From contig JASANH010000705.1 in assembly GCA_030248295.1 (NCBI GenBank), positions 37,962-101,961 of the forward strand: a stretch of DNA of 64,000 nucleotides, given 5' to 3'. Origin of the DNA: Mesodorylaimus sp. YZB2_4 (lineage: Eukaryota > Nematoda > Enoplea > Dorylaimida > Dorylaimidae). Positions 1-10,479 of the stretch are shown piece by piece. The notes beneath the pieces are model-generated. The model was given only the letters and a program-made list of their open reading frames with translations, did no database searches and had not been told where the DNA came from. The position numbers and the translations under genes were made by a program. Numbering within the stretch: the stretch's first letter is position 1; the number at the start of each line of letters is the position of its first letter.

Positions 1-1340
1 TGCCGTGATTTCATACCTGTGCCAGAGAAATGGACCCATCGGCGACTGGACTGCCTTCGCCCATGGATACACTATATGCGCCGAAGGCGCTGGATCGACT
101 GCTTAGACACACCACGGCGCTGAAAACGGATGTCACGAATGCTATTACCCATTTGTGGCGCGAATATACAAGATATCAAAAAACGGACAACGGCATTGAG
201 GAGGAAATAGGATGAGTTGGGCCATTGCCTACGGGGACCTCGAGTTGTTGAATTTAAAAAATTTTTAAATTTGCCGCTCCGCAGGTATAGTAGGCCACTT
301 ACGTCAGCAAGTTAATGTCTGCTGGAGACGGTACTGAAAGAATGACCAAAAAAGACTGAAAGCTGATAAAACAAGAATTAAAACTCATGCGAAGCGAGAC
401 TGAAATGATGCTGGTACGGCTTACATCGACTGTTAACGAAGAAAACGCCTGGGAGGGACTTCAAGGGTTGTATTTATGCAAAATGAATTATCTTGTGTTT
501 ACTATAATCCCGCACACATCTACAGTACGCTGCCCACCTGCAAACTTTGACACAGCGCGGGAAATTTAAATTCTTGAAAAATTCAACAACTCGAGGTCCC
601 CGTAGGCAACGGCCCAACTCATCGTATTTCCTCCTCGATGCCGTTGTCCGTTTTTTGATATCTTGTACATTCGTGCCACAAATGGGTAATAGCATTCGTG
701 ACATCCGTTTTTAGCGCCGTGGTGTGTCTAAGCAGTCGATCCAGCGCCTTCGGCGCATATAGTGTATCCATGTCTTCGCCCTCGCACAACAACAGTTGGC
801 GAACGTCCTCTTTCTGAGCGGCTGCAGAGTGTAGTGATAACGTGATGTTTACTTATAACTGGTTCTAATCATGCCTTTCAACCTTTTGTGTCTGGTCTCG
901 TCGTGTGTGCCGATGTGGACTAACTAAGTAGCCTTGTCCAGGGTCGCCGTCTAGTAAAGTCGCTTGGCGCGTGGCGGGTGAACATACTACAAGAGCAAGG
1001 TCATCGATTGTAACCAGTCGTTAAAGCAATCAGAGTGGAATGTGTGACCGCATCGCAATGCTTCAGCACCCGTTTGGCCCACCAGATCGCAACAAATGGA
1101 GCATCGGCACTTCAAGGTTGGCTGATCGACTAATTTGCAAGCTGATCGACAGGCTGTTGTTCGCCTGAAGAGCTCGGTACTGACAACGAACAAAATTTCG
1201 AGGCGGCAATACAATACGTCGTTCGATAACTGATCACAAAGCGAGGACGAACAACCACTCGGCTCGAAGACGTGCGACGAATGAGGAGGAGATGCTCGCC
1301 GCCCCAAAGCAAAACAAGGAAACAGAACCTGTGGTTTGTG
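1..1340 (-). pseudogene. TRAIP: Broken TRAIP-like RING-finger gene, copy A
   Basis: The minus strand at about 1000-1110 encodes the first half of a C3HC4 RING finger (CSIC, then LRCGHTFHSDC). This is the one copy in the window where the two RING halves are in the same frame. The start codon of the other copies is TTG here. The RING breaks off after about ten more residues, where unrelated sequence (about 829-1000) interrupts it. The downstream part continues at 772-828 and 1-62, separated by a mobile element (63-771). About 20 bases next to the splice donor region are also missing near position 15. TRAIP is an E3 ubiquitin ligase acting at stalled replication forks; assignment rests on the RING plus the following coiled-coil exons seen in copy B. 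The copy cannot make a full protein. Confidence 0.6.
63..771. mobile_element. Foldback DNA transposon with ~200-bp terminal inverted repeats
   Basis: The first ~210 bases (63 to about 275) reappear as reverse complement at about 560-771 with only scattered mismatches. The element interrupts the RING-gene copy. The flanking target sequence is present on both sides: CTTCGCCC at 55-62 and 774-781, or 10 bases with one mismatch (53-62 and 772-781). The uninterrupted site is visible in another RING copy near 10,286-10,300. Long inverted repeats with an 8-10 bp duplication fit Mutator-like or hAT-type non-autonomous elements. The short core (about 275-560) shows no recognisable transposase, so this is a non-autonomous derivative. 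The open frame 30-215 is only the repeat read in one direction. Confidence 0.75.
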
Positions 1341-1820
1341 TCCCTCTGAACTAATTTATTGCACCTAAAAATGCACTGATGAATTGGAACCGCTTTTTTT
1401 CTGCAGAGGGCTGAATATCTCGCCCATCGGTCAGGTCTAGTTTTTATTTTGTGTGAATACACAATTACCATTGACCCTTCTTGCCCCATGACGACCTGTT
1501 TCAAAGCAAATACTAAAGTAAAACTGAAGGAATCTTGTGCTTCGCGTATGACTTCCAAAAAAATTTGGAATGATTGCTGCGCAGATTGATTATTCGAGGC
1601 CTGCGAATAGGCCGACGTGAATGACGTCGTTTGCTGTCTAACTTGCCAGAGTTAGTCTAATCGTAAGTTCCCTGCCAGCAACCACTGTTTTCTCTGAACT
1701 TTAGGTCATAAAACAGCTGTGATATACGCGCAATATGAATTGGCACTAATACAGTGTGTACTGTTCAAAATTCGAGATGCAGGATACAATCTGCAAAGGC
1801 GTTCTGGTCGATTGGAGCGT
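1130..1820 (-). repeat. Upstream module of the RING gene, inverted copy
   Basis: This is the reverse complement of the block lying in front of the RING exon at about 7,075-7,760 and again at about 6,150-6,850. The copies share a long open frame (minus strand 1,130-1,558) because they are near-identical duplicates. The frame shows no protein family and is best read as 5' flanking or untranslated sequence of the RING gene. It marks an inverted segmental duplication of the whole 5' region. Confidence 0.7.
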
Positions 1821-3342
1821 ATTTGCGATTGGCCTGACAGAGCGATCGCGTCACCACTGTGTACAATAGACCTTTTCAGCGTGCGTCAACGTCTTCGAAT
1901 TTAAATTCCCGCTCAGACTGCTTATGACAAGACATCAAGGAACAAGCAGGTCTGTGTGCATAGCAAATTTATTGGTCAAAAGATTTGATATCACATTTTA
2001 GACCGTCTGTTCACCTAGAGTAATCGGCTAGAGATTGGTATCTACAGTGTCAGAAACTGCATTTGATTTTAGCCCTGATCACGATCATGATCGTGCCCAG
2101 ACCAAATAAGATTATCGATGTCCTCATTTGGACCCTTTGACTACGTCGGTTTGCAGTCCTAAGGGACTATACCTCGATCGGCATAGCTGGTAATGAACAG
2201 AAGGTTTTTTACAAGTTCCGTTTTGTTTTTCTTGGATAATTATTATTGCAGTACAGTGCACAGCTACTACAGACAAAGCCACTGCCCTCTTGTACGTGGT
2301 ACAGTGTCAGACTAGCGCCCCTTGATTATCAATTGAATCTGTTATAGATATTTTTAGGTCAACGCGCGCAGTGGCGCACATGTAAGTAGGTACCTACATG
2401 ATGTGGGCAAAAACCATCAGCCACCCTCTACAGTATACAGCAGAAAAATCCGAGGCAGTGTATCTTGCCTCATGTACTGTACCTACTGCATCTAGCGGGT
2501 AGCAAAGAAACTTCCGCAACCACACCTCCTCGCTTCCACAATCACACAACCACATCGAAGTCAGAAGGGCCCGACACATACAGTGGTGAAAAAAAATAAT
2601 GGGGCCGTGTTTTCGACACATATATGCATATGTAGTATTATGTGTACGGCAGACAAAGACAGAAACGAAGCTGCAGGGCCTGCTAGGATGCACTAAAGAA
2701 GCAGCACCATTGTGTGCGCTGATCATGAGGACGACTGCAACGGGGTGAATTGGGTGATGGAAGATCATGATATAATGATCTTCGACTGCCCTGTCGTTGC
2801 CTCTGCGTCATCTTAACTTAAGGTCTGCAATGTCTCAACCAGACTTTGTAAATTCTTACCTCTTACCCCATGGATACAGAATATCAAACCATGGATAGAT
2901 CCAACATGGGACACAAGTGGGGATTCTGATTTCGCTTTTAATAAAACATCCTCCAAGCGCATCAACGACAGAAGACGCAGGACAAATTTTCTGAAATTTA
3001 TGCACATTGTTTATTGAAATACGAGAAATCCTTGCATTTCTCATTGGTTTTGTCCTTTTATGCTTTTTGGCCACATTTCTCTTTTGAACTTCCGATCCTG
3101 ATTCATGCTGACTATGTAGCTCCGGCACAAAACCCCGGTCTTCATGTTTGTATCTGCTGTCAAGGTAAGTTTCCAGAAAAAGTGAGAAGTCGGCTATTCT
3201 ATTATATGCTGTACGGCTATTATATACTGCAGTTATCAGCGGAAAAGTCAAACTACACCACAGTTTTTCTGTATTAAACTGACTGTTAATTTTTTATTTT
3301 ATACAATTCCTTTAATTAACATTTAAAATATTCCTTTGCAGG
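1821..3342. other. Region without a recognisable gene
   Basis: Open frames here (for example minus 2,394-2,768 and minus 2,856-3,251) have no signal peptide, domain or supported splice sites. The segment 3,100-3,320 matches 12,390-12,570 (a dispersed repeat). AT-rich tracts surround 3,280-3,335. Nothing else could be supported. Confidence 0.5.
3100..3320. repeat. Dispersed repeat, copy 1
   Basis: The stretch from the TCAAGGTAAG region through CACAGTTTTTCTGTATTAAA and the following TTTTATACAAT motif recurs, in the same order and orientation, at about 12,390-12,570. The two copies are diverged by small indels. No coding content or terminal repeats could be delimited. Confidence 0.55.
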
Positions 3343-3626
3343 TTACTTGTAAAAATCGCAACTATGTGCTGTCGTAACGTGGACCTGTGTCGAGATCCGC
3401 ACTTGATTCACGAGACCAGCGAAACTTCAGAACAGTAAGCATAGCTGTTTGGTAATTTGGAAGGGTGTTCATGGTATTTGGTTTCAGGACAACTTGGCGA
3501 TGTGTTCACTGCAAAACGCCGTACGACGTTGCCGGAATTGAGAGCACTCTCGTCAAGCATGTCAACTGGCTTTCAATGACTTACGCTTTGCAAGATCTCA
3601 ATTGCAAATTTTTGCCAAATCAGGTG
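3343..3626 (+). pseudogene. POLE: Decayed C-terminal fragment of DNA polymerase epsilon catalytic subunit
   Basis: Two pseudo-exons (about 3,343-3,434 and 3,488-3,626, joined by a GT-AG intron of 53 bases) encode CRNVDLCRDPHLI and then WRCVHCKTPYD, STLVKHV and YALQDLNC. Order and spacing match the C-terminal zinc-binding region of polymerase epsilon (human CRDLDLC, then LCSNCQAPYD, then FTLQDLVC). Just before the first cysteine block the frame is broken: the VTCKN... stretch sits in another frame, apparently by a 4-base insertion, and one cysteine codon reads CGC. The last CxxC pair is also lost. Nothing of the polymerase or exonuclease domains is present, so this is a truncated, non-functional fragment. 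Confidence 0.75.
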
Positions 3627-3731
3627 GAACTATGATCAATGAGTCGTTCAATTGCCGTTGTTGAAGCGGGGATCTAACATTTAAAGTCTTTCCTGTATTT
3701 AACTGTAGAAAAGCATATATCATATTCTTAC

Positions 3732-4259
3732 AGACGATTGAAGTGCCTCATGGTCAGCAGGTTGTGCAACAATGCATCGACTTCGGTCGGCGACAGGTCG
3801 TATGCGGACTTAGCCATGGCTTGTTCGCAATTGATGAACAAACCCAACGCGTGAATCAACAATCTAAAAATGAAAATTAAATCCAAACTAACACGGAAAC
3901 CACTGATCGAACAAACCCAATCCTAAATCGTAGCATTCCGGCGAACAACGAGGGCTCCACTGTTGCAAAATGGCCCATCGCAAGGATCAGTTCCTGTTCG
4001 AATACAGCAGCACTCACATCGTGAGGCAAGCAAACTCGGAACAATGTTTCTTCGATCTCTTTCGGCGTAACTGGTTTTTCAATGTTCACTTCTTCGCGTC
4101 CAAATACTCCGATGGTCAACTGAAAAGGAACGTATTGTCATAAGCGTCCACGCAAATTCGTTCTATTAATTACCCTCTTTCATCGAACCAGGATGGACGT
4201 GACTGATGGTGCCAAACTGTCCACCACCTTGCGCAATAAATCAAAATCGTACGACCAGC
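3732..4259 (-). pseudogene. PHKA: Truncated pseudogene of phosphorylase b kinase regulatory subunit
   Basis: Three minus-strand exons (4,174-4,259; 3,917-4,119; 3,732-3,863) encode a continuous piece of the alpha/beta regulatory subunit of phosphorylase kinase, the complex that activates glycogen phosphorylase. Visible family blocks are DSLAPSVTSILVR, TIGVFGREEV, a KPVTPKEIEETL stretch, LFAGMLRFRIG and LSPTEVDALLHNLL. Joining the last two exons with a GTTTGT donor gives RIGLLIHALG, as expected for the family. In the first exon the family codon after ILVR is TGA, an in-frame stop. Upstream and downstream parts of the roughly 1,100-residue protein are absent. Alpha versus beta subunit was not resolved. 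Confidence 0.75.
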
Positions 4260-4359
4260 CTAAAAAATATGTCGTATATCTCTGGAACTGAGCCATACGG
4301 CCACCTACCAGTTTTTCATCGACGCCGACTGTCGACACAGACGATCGAGGTACTGACGG

Positions 4360-4797
4360 ATTGCTCCTAAGATGACCAAAATTTTTTATCCATCCTGGTC
4401 GTTCCAGAGGACGGTCAATTTTTTGGCCCTTTTTAGCGGACAGGGGGCTTTTAATTGACCCTATCTTGCTATCGACTAGGGTCTATCCGAGTGCATGCGA
4501 GGCAAGAGAGCGTGGGAGTTTCTAGTCAGCGAAGGCGGTGATTACCCCATGGGGCGACCCATGAGGGAGACCCGGATTCGAAAGCCTCCCACCTCAACAA
4601 GGTTTACGGGTGTAGACCCCCGAGGAATGAAGGATGAGTCACCCATCACCAGACCAGGCGTGCAAGGCGCAAAGAGAACTTCACCACGTTCTTAGACGAC
4701 CAGAGTTGAACCCGGGCTCACTAGTTTCCAGCTCTGCCAAGCAAACTGTGACACACGCCGTGACAAACACTGTTGCTTGCATCTTTGCGCTCTCCGC
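4360..4797. other. Sequence between kinase pseudogene and hAT-like element
   Basis: Overlapping short open frames (4,495-4,912) contain no known domain. The segment around 4,710 (GAACCCGGGCTC) faintly resembles a pol III B box, but no A box was found at the right distance. No gene is supported. Confidence 0.4.
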
Positions 4798-5785
4798 TAG
4801 ACACCGGATCAGGTCGGGTTCAACCCGACGGCGACCCGACCCGACCCGACCCGACCCGAAAGTCTCTGACCCGAAGTTTCGGGTCGGGTTGACCCGAATT
4901 CGTTATAAGTAGTTGAAGTTCCTCGCGATAAAAACCATTCACAAATGCTCAGAAAGTGGTGGCGTTGGTGTAAAGGTGACTGTGAGAAAATATGAAATGG
5001 AGACATCTCACGCACGCGAATCTTCATCTTTTGTTATTCCCCAGTTATCCTTAGTAAATGCAATAAGGTTCCCTTATATTTCCCACAATAGTGGTCAAAT
5101 AATTTTCTAAAAACCCTAGATCTAAAAGCGACGAGGGTCTGTCCACTAGAGACAAGATCCGAATAATAGGCGTGAATAATAGAGACAACTCTGTCACAAC
5201 TTTCGGAGTCTGAGACAGCTTATCCTTGGTTAAACAAAGAAATACCTAAATATATACGAGCCCCAAGCTAGAGTTGCATCTAGTCTTCACAAAAGATATT
5301 GCTTACAAAGTCATATTGTGCTGGACACTAGCTCCTGTCAGAACCTCCACTACTGATGGAGGGATGTGAGGGTACCTATCACTTTTGAACACAGCAAACT
5401 GTTCTGCAATGGTAACATGGATGGTGGTCAAGGGGGCTATTATTGGTACATATTTGGTTTTGGGTACAGACTATATTGCTCTTCCAGCCACGTATACCCA
5501 GGAAGTTATGTCATATTCAGGAATCAAATGTGATTGTAGAATGAAAGACTTTGTGCATGCATGCATAAAGCATACACTTGTGGCCAAAATTATGGATCCA
5601 CCTGTGTATACTGCAAATCTTGGAGCCGAACAACTACGAAAAGGTTTCTGTAGTTGCTTATAGCAGTAACTTGCAAAATTTCTGTATTTTTGACCCGTTT
5701 GATCCGATCTTTCAAAAAAGTGACCCGGCCCGACCCGAAATTTTGCTAACCCGACCCGAAAGGTCCTGACCCGATCCGGGGTCTA
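4798..5785. mobile_element. Non-autonomous hAT-like DNA transposon
   Basis: The element starts TAGACACCGGATCAGGTC and ends with the complement of TAGACCCCGGATCGGGTC, giving imperfect terminal inverted repeats of about 18 bases. It is flanked by CTCTCCGC (4,790-4,797) and CTCTTCGC (5,786-5,793), an 8-bp target duplication with one mismatch, as made by hAT transposases. Both subterminal zones are packed with ACCCG repeats (4,815-4,900 and 5,690-5,780). The interior holds a 92-codon frame (5,385-5,663) with no recognised domain. It may be transposase debris, but this cannot be shown. Confidence 0.7.
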
Positions 5786-5793
5786 CTCTTCGC

Positions 5794-6149
5794 AATCAAA
5801 GCCACTTAAACCACTAAATCGGTTACGCTGCCCTGAAATAATGGGAAGGATTGACAAAGTTACCAGATCGAGCAAGGTACAGTAGGGCGACACAATCAAA
5901 TTAGAAAGGCAGGCCTGTTTTTATATCTCTAAACCTTTACCACTCCGCAGAGTGAGGACTTGTTAGCGTGGTCTATACTCGATATTGGCCAGTTCCCATA
6001 ACGCCTCTCCTTGTTTTTTTTTTAATTTTTTTTGGTGGCCTGGACCACCGGTTTTGCCTGTAGACGGGCAGCAGTCACGATATGTCCAGCGAGGCGCGAC
6101 CAGCTCTCATGACAGGTTCCACCTGTGCGTTTCCTCCAGGAGCATCTCT
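5794..6149. other. Intergenic stretch, nothing recognised
   Basis: There is a T-rich tract at about 6,010-6,030. No gene, repeat boundary or regulatory element could be supported. Confidence 0.4.
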
Positions 6150-6850
6150 ACACGCCTTTGCAGATTGTATCCTGCATCTCGAACTTTAAAACAGCACACA
6201 CTGTATTAGTGCCAGTTTATTTTGCGCTTATATCACAGCTGTTTCGTGACCTTAAGTTAGCAGAGAACAGTGGTTGCTGGCAGGGAACTTATGACTCGAC
6301 TAACTCTGGCAAGGTAGATAGCAACCGACGTCATTCACGTTGGCCTATTCGCAGGCCTCGAATAATCAATCTGCGAAGCAATCAGTCCAAATTTTTTGTG
6401 GAAGTCATATGCGAAGCACAAGATTCCTTCAGTTTTACTTTAGTATTTGCTTTGAAACAGGTCGTCATGGGGCAAGAAGGGTCAATGGTAATTGTGTATT
6501 TACACAAAATGAAAACTAGACCTGGCCGATGGGCGAGATATTCAGCCCTCTGCAGAACAAAAGCGGTTCCGATTCATCAGTGCATTTTTAGGTGCATTAA
6601 ATTAGTTCAGAGGGACACAAACCACAGGTTCTGTTTCCTTGTTTTGCTTTGGAGCGGCGAGCATCTCCTCCTTATTCGTCGCACGTCTTCGAGCCGAGTG
6701 GTTGTTCGTCCTCGCTTCGTGATCAGTAAACGAACGACGTATTGTATTGCCGCCTCGAAATTTTGTTCGTTGCCAGTACCGAGCTCTTCAGGCGAACAGC
6801 AGCCTGTCGATCAGCTTGCGAATTATTCGATCAGCCAACCTTGAAGTGCC
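6150..6850 (+). repeat. Upstream module of the RING gene, tandem copy 1
   Basis: This block begins with the GCAGATTGTATCCTGCATCT motif and ends at the CAGCCAACCTTGAAGTGCCGATG junction. It is repeated in tandem at about 7,075-7,770 and inverted at 1,130-1,820. Here the RING exon that should follow is cut short after CCGATG and replaced by sequence of another module type (6,855-7,075). The shared open frame (6,125-6,844) is a by-product of near-identity and shows no domain. Confidence 0.65.
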
Positions 6851-6854
6851 GATG

Positions 6855-7759
6855 CCCACTGCAATAGAACCTGTTCAGAGACACCAAGTGCAGGTTTGGC
6901 CGCCTTGATCACTTTGATCTGGGCAGAGAGCATCTCCTGCTCATTCGTTGCTCTAGTCTCCGAACCAAGTGGTTGTTCGTCCTCTCTTCGTGATCAGTTA
7001 TCAAAGGAAGCCTTGTATTGCCGCCTCGAAATTCTGTTCGTGGTAAACTTTTCATCCGAGCAACGACCAGAACGCCTTTGCAGATTGTATCCTGCATCTC
7101 GAATTTTGAACAGCATACACAGTATTAGTGCCATTTTATATTTCGCGTATATCACAGCTGTTTCATGACCTAAAGTTCAGAGAGAACAGTGGTTGCTGGC
7201 AGGGAACTTACGATTAGACTAACTCTGGCAAGTTAGACAGCAAACGACGTCATTCACGTCGGCCTATTCGCAGGCCTCGAATAATCAATCTGCGCAGCAA
7301 TCATTCCAAATTTTATATGGAAGTCATATGCGAAGCACAAGATTCCTTCAGTTTTACTTTAGTATTTGCTTTAAAACAGGTCGTCATGGGGCAAGAAGGG
7401 TCAATGGTAATTGTGTATTTACACAAAATGAAAACTAGACCTGACCGATGGGCGAGATATTCAGCCCTCTGCAGAAAAAAAGCGGTTCCAATTCATCAGT
7501 GCATTTTTAGGTGCAATAAATTAGTTCAGAGGGACACAAACCACAGGTTCTGTTTCCTTGTTTTGCTTTGGGGCGGCGAGCATCTCCTCCTCATTAGTCG
7601 CACGTCTTCGAGCCGAGTGGTTGTTCGTCCTCGCTTCGTGATCAGTTATCGAACGACGTATTGTATTGCCGCCTCGAAATTTTGTTCGTTGCCAGTACCG
7701 AGCTCTTCAGGCGAACAACAGCCTGTCGATCAGCTTCGAAATTGTTCGATCAGCCAACC
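6855..7759 (+). repeat. Upstream module of the RING gene, mosaic copy 2
   Basis: The first part (6,855-7,060) matches, in reverse complement, the block in front of RING copy C (10,530-10,730). The rest (7,075-7,759) is the second tandem copy of the 6,150-6,850 module. It ends directly at the ATG of RING copy B. The join shows that two differing upstream variants have been recombined. Confidence 0.6.
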
Positions 7760-9965
7760 ATGAAGTGCCGATGTTCCATTTGTTTTGATCTGGTGGGCAA
7801 CGGGCGTTGCGGCATTGCGATGCGGTCACACATTCCACGCCGATTGCATCAACGACTGGTTATCTCGTCACAATCGATGCCCAATTTGCGCTGCAGCCGC
7901 CCAGAAAGACGACGTACGCCAGCTGTTCTTGTGCGAGGGCGAAGACAGTCCAGTCGCCAATGGGTCCATTTCTCTGGCACAAGCGAATCTGCTGCGAAAT
8001 CAGGTATGAAATCACTGTTATTATTCAGGGGGTCACTTCAGTCAGTTTGTTTTCAAGGGGAACTTTGATCAGCTTTTTGATCTAACTACGAATATTCAGT
8101 CTGGTCTTTCCTTACGGTTAGGCGAAGGCAAAAAGCCAAGCTAAGCATTTGTTAAGGGGACTGAAGCAAGATCGATTTTGACCCCGCAGAGAATAGGATT
8201 CGGAGGGGTCTGAAAAGGGAAAGTGACTTCAAACTCGTCTAGTGTGCATACCCCTGTGTGGAAGTACTATTATTGTACCAATGCAGCAGATGTACAAGTA
8301 GACCCGCATTCACAACTTTCGCCATTTCTGAGCAAGATCTGAATAATTTTCTCAGTTAGACTCACTCAGATCGTCATAAAGAAGTTAGTTAGTCTTATGT
8401 TGGTTAGAAACGTAGCAGAGCACTTCGCAGACTGTGCAAATACAGCGCTTCCGTTACTGACACCAAAGTTTATCAGGAAAAGCAAAGTACAAAAAATATA
8501 AAATGTATTGGCACTTTTCAGAGTTTTTAATCAGTGAAGTCGATAATATGAGAGGCCTGCAGACCCGGAGGATTAAACTAGTCAAATAATAAACACACTA
8601 TGTTGCTTTTTATGCCATAGATCAATATTCTGACAGACGATTTGAAAAAAGCTCAAGCCGACGCCGCAGCAGCCAAAACTCATTCCGCTGCTTTTCAAGA
8701 AAAGTTGAGTTGGCGGCTCTGCTTGTGATCCCCACCAAAGCTGGCGCAAGCGAATCTGCTGCGTAATCAGGTGTGAAATCACTTTTAATTGGGGGGGGGG
8801 GGAGGGTGGTGGAGGCCTGCGCTGGTCAATTTAGTCAGTTTGTATTCAAGGGGTACTTCAATCAGCTCTTTGATCTCCCAACGAATGTTTCGCCTGGTTT
8901 TTCCTTAGGCGTAGGCTAAAAGCCAAGCTAAAGATTTATTAAGGGACCAAAGCCAGCCCGCGTTTGCTTTGGTTCCCTTTGGGCCTTATGGTTACCCCGG
9001 AGGGTATAGGATTTGGAGGGATTTGAAAAGAATGATTCAACTGAGGGGCCTAAGCCTAAGCCAGCGTAAAGATTTCAGACAGGTCCGGCATACATGCGTC
9101 CATGCAGAGCTTACTACTATTATGTAGTTAGCCTTCACAGCAGCATGTAGGCTGGGCATATAAAGCACTTTTGTCACTGCCGCCAAAGTTTTTTGGGAAG
9201 GGCCAAGCAGAAAAAATAAAAACTTAGCGGCGCAGTTACATCATTGACTAGGCCTCGGATCTCACAAGTCGATGGGATCGGGGCCTGTAGACCAGAAGGG
9301 TAGGACACGTCAAATAAAGCTGCACACTATATTGCTTTATTTTCCACAGATCGACATTTTGACAGACGAGTTGGAAAAAGCTCGAGCCGACGCCGCAGCA
9401 GCCAAAACTCGTCCCTCTGCTTTTCAGAAAAGGGGAGTTGGAGGCTCTACTTACGATTCCCACCAAACTATTATTGTTGACGTTTCAGTTAGATCAGATG
9501 CAAAATTCGCACGCTACCTTACGACGTCGGTGTCAGGAGCTCCGGGCAGAAAATGCAAGCCTACTCCAGTAAGTTGTGTCGTTGCACCTGCTAGCATAAC
9601 ACACTAATTGCATCTTTGATTTCATGGGTAGGGTTTTCCTTTGTGTTATTGCCAGGGATTTCCCCAGAAACCCTTTCGACGGGTGGAGATGTGGGATATT
9701 TAACACGTCCAGGCCCCCTTTTATGCTAACCAAAAGCATCTGCATTCCATCCGCGCGCGCTGTGAACAGTAACTTGGTTCTGTTTCCTCGTTTAGGCTCC
9801 CTTCTCCTTATAATTTCCTGACCCCGAACCCATCAAAACAGTCCAGCGATATTTACGAAGTAAATTAAATTTATGTTTCTAATAAAAGCTTGTTTTAGAC
9901 ACTTCGCGAGCTACGAAAAAGAAAAGGCCGTTGTTATGGAGAAAAAAGTTAACAACATGCGCAAA
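7760..9965 (+). pseudogene. TRAIP: TRAIP-like RING / coiled-coil gene, copy B (frameshifted)
   Basis: Exon 1 (7,760-8,003) carries a C3HC4 RING: CRCSICFDL, LRCGHTFHADC, NDWLSRHNRCPIC, then an acidic linker ending LLRNQ at a GTATGA donor. The first half lies one frame away from the rest: compared with copy A, two bases are missing between DLVG and the ALRCGH block. Downstream exons (8,621 on, duplicated at 9,350; 9,489-9,569; 9,900-9,965) encode alanine- and lysine-rich coiled coil (ILTDELEKARADAAAAK; LRRRCQELRAENASLLQ), matching the TRAIP layout of RING followed by coiled coil. The two copies of exon 2 also run out of frame or into a stop, and no further exons were found. I call it a decaying copy. 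A sequencing error is possible but unlikely because copy C has the same lesion. Confidence 0.65.
7975..9480 (+). repeat. Tandem duplication inside RING copy B
   Basis: The segment from CAAGCGAATCTGCTGCG at about 7,982 through the intron and exon 2 (ATT[C/T]TGACAGACGA) near 8,621-8,735 is repeated from about 8,741 to 9,470, a period of roughly 740-770 bases. Both units keep the donor, the TTTGATCT intron landmarks and the acceptor. A poly-G run of about 11 bases sits in the second unit near 8,791. Confidence 0.7.
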
Positions 9966-10149
9966 GTAAGGTCTACATATTTTTTAGTATGAAGCTTACA
10001 GTCAAGACATCACTGTTTTCTTGGAGGGGCCAGGGATTCTAAGCATTGTCGAATAGGATACTATTTGAGCGGGGTCTTGTTTTCGCCATATTTTTTCGAG
10101 GATATATATTCTTTCTTTCTTCCTTTTTTTAAGCCTACTCTGCAGACTG

Positions 10150-10470
10150 CCGCACATGACCCCACTCTCCAACCTCAAGCCCAGCAACTTTCATGCAAAT
10201 GCCAAGCAAGCGAACAGATTGATTGAACCTGATTGCGCAGCAGATTCGCTTGTGCCAGAGAAATGGACCCATTGGCGACTGGACTGTCTTCGCCCTCGCA
10301 CAAGAACAGCTGGCGGACGTCGTCTTTCTGGGCGGCTGCAGCGCAAATTGGGCATCGATTGTGACGAGATAACCAGTCGTTGATGCAATCGGCGTGGAAT
10401 TTGTGACCGCATCGCAATGCCGCAACGCCCGTTGCCCACCAGATCAAAACAAATGGAACATCGGCACTTC
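10150..10470 (-). pseudogene. TRAIP: TRAIP-like RING exon, copy C
   Basis: The minus strand carries a full RING exon nearly identical to copy B, including the same 2-base loss that separates CSICFDLVG from ALRCGHKFHADC. It ends LLRNQV near 10,240. No coiled-coil exon follows on the minus strand. The shared lesion means B and C descend from an already broken ancestor. It is an isolated exon and not a gene. Confidence 0.65.
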
Positions 10471-10479
10471 ATGGTTGGC

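Noticed and set aside
2394..2768. 124-codon minus-strand open frame
   Set aside because: Cysteine- and histidine-rich by chance composition, with no ordered motif, signal peptide or splice sites.
1130..7763. Long open frame of about 140-240 codons present three times (minus 1,130-1,558; plus 6,125-6,844; plus 7,317-7,763)
   Set aside because: It lies directly in front of RING exons and recurs only because the DNA blocks are duplicates. The protein has no domain, no common start and no splice logic. Conservation is at the DNA level.
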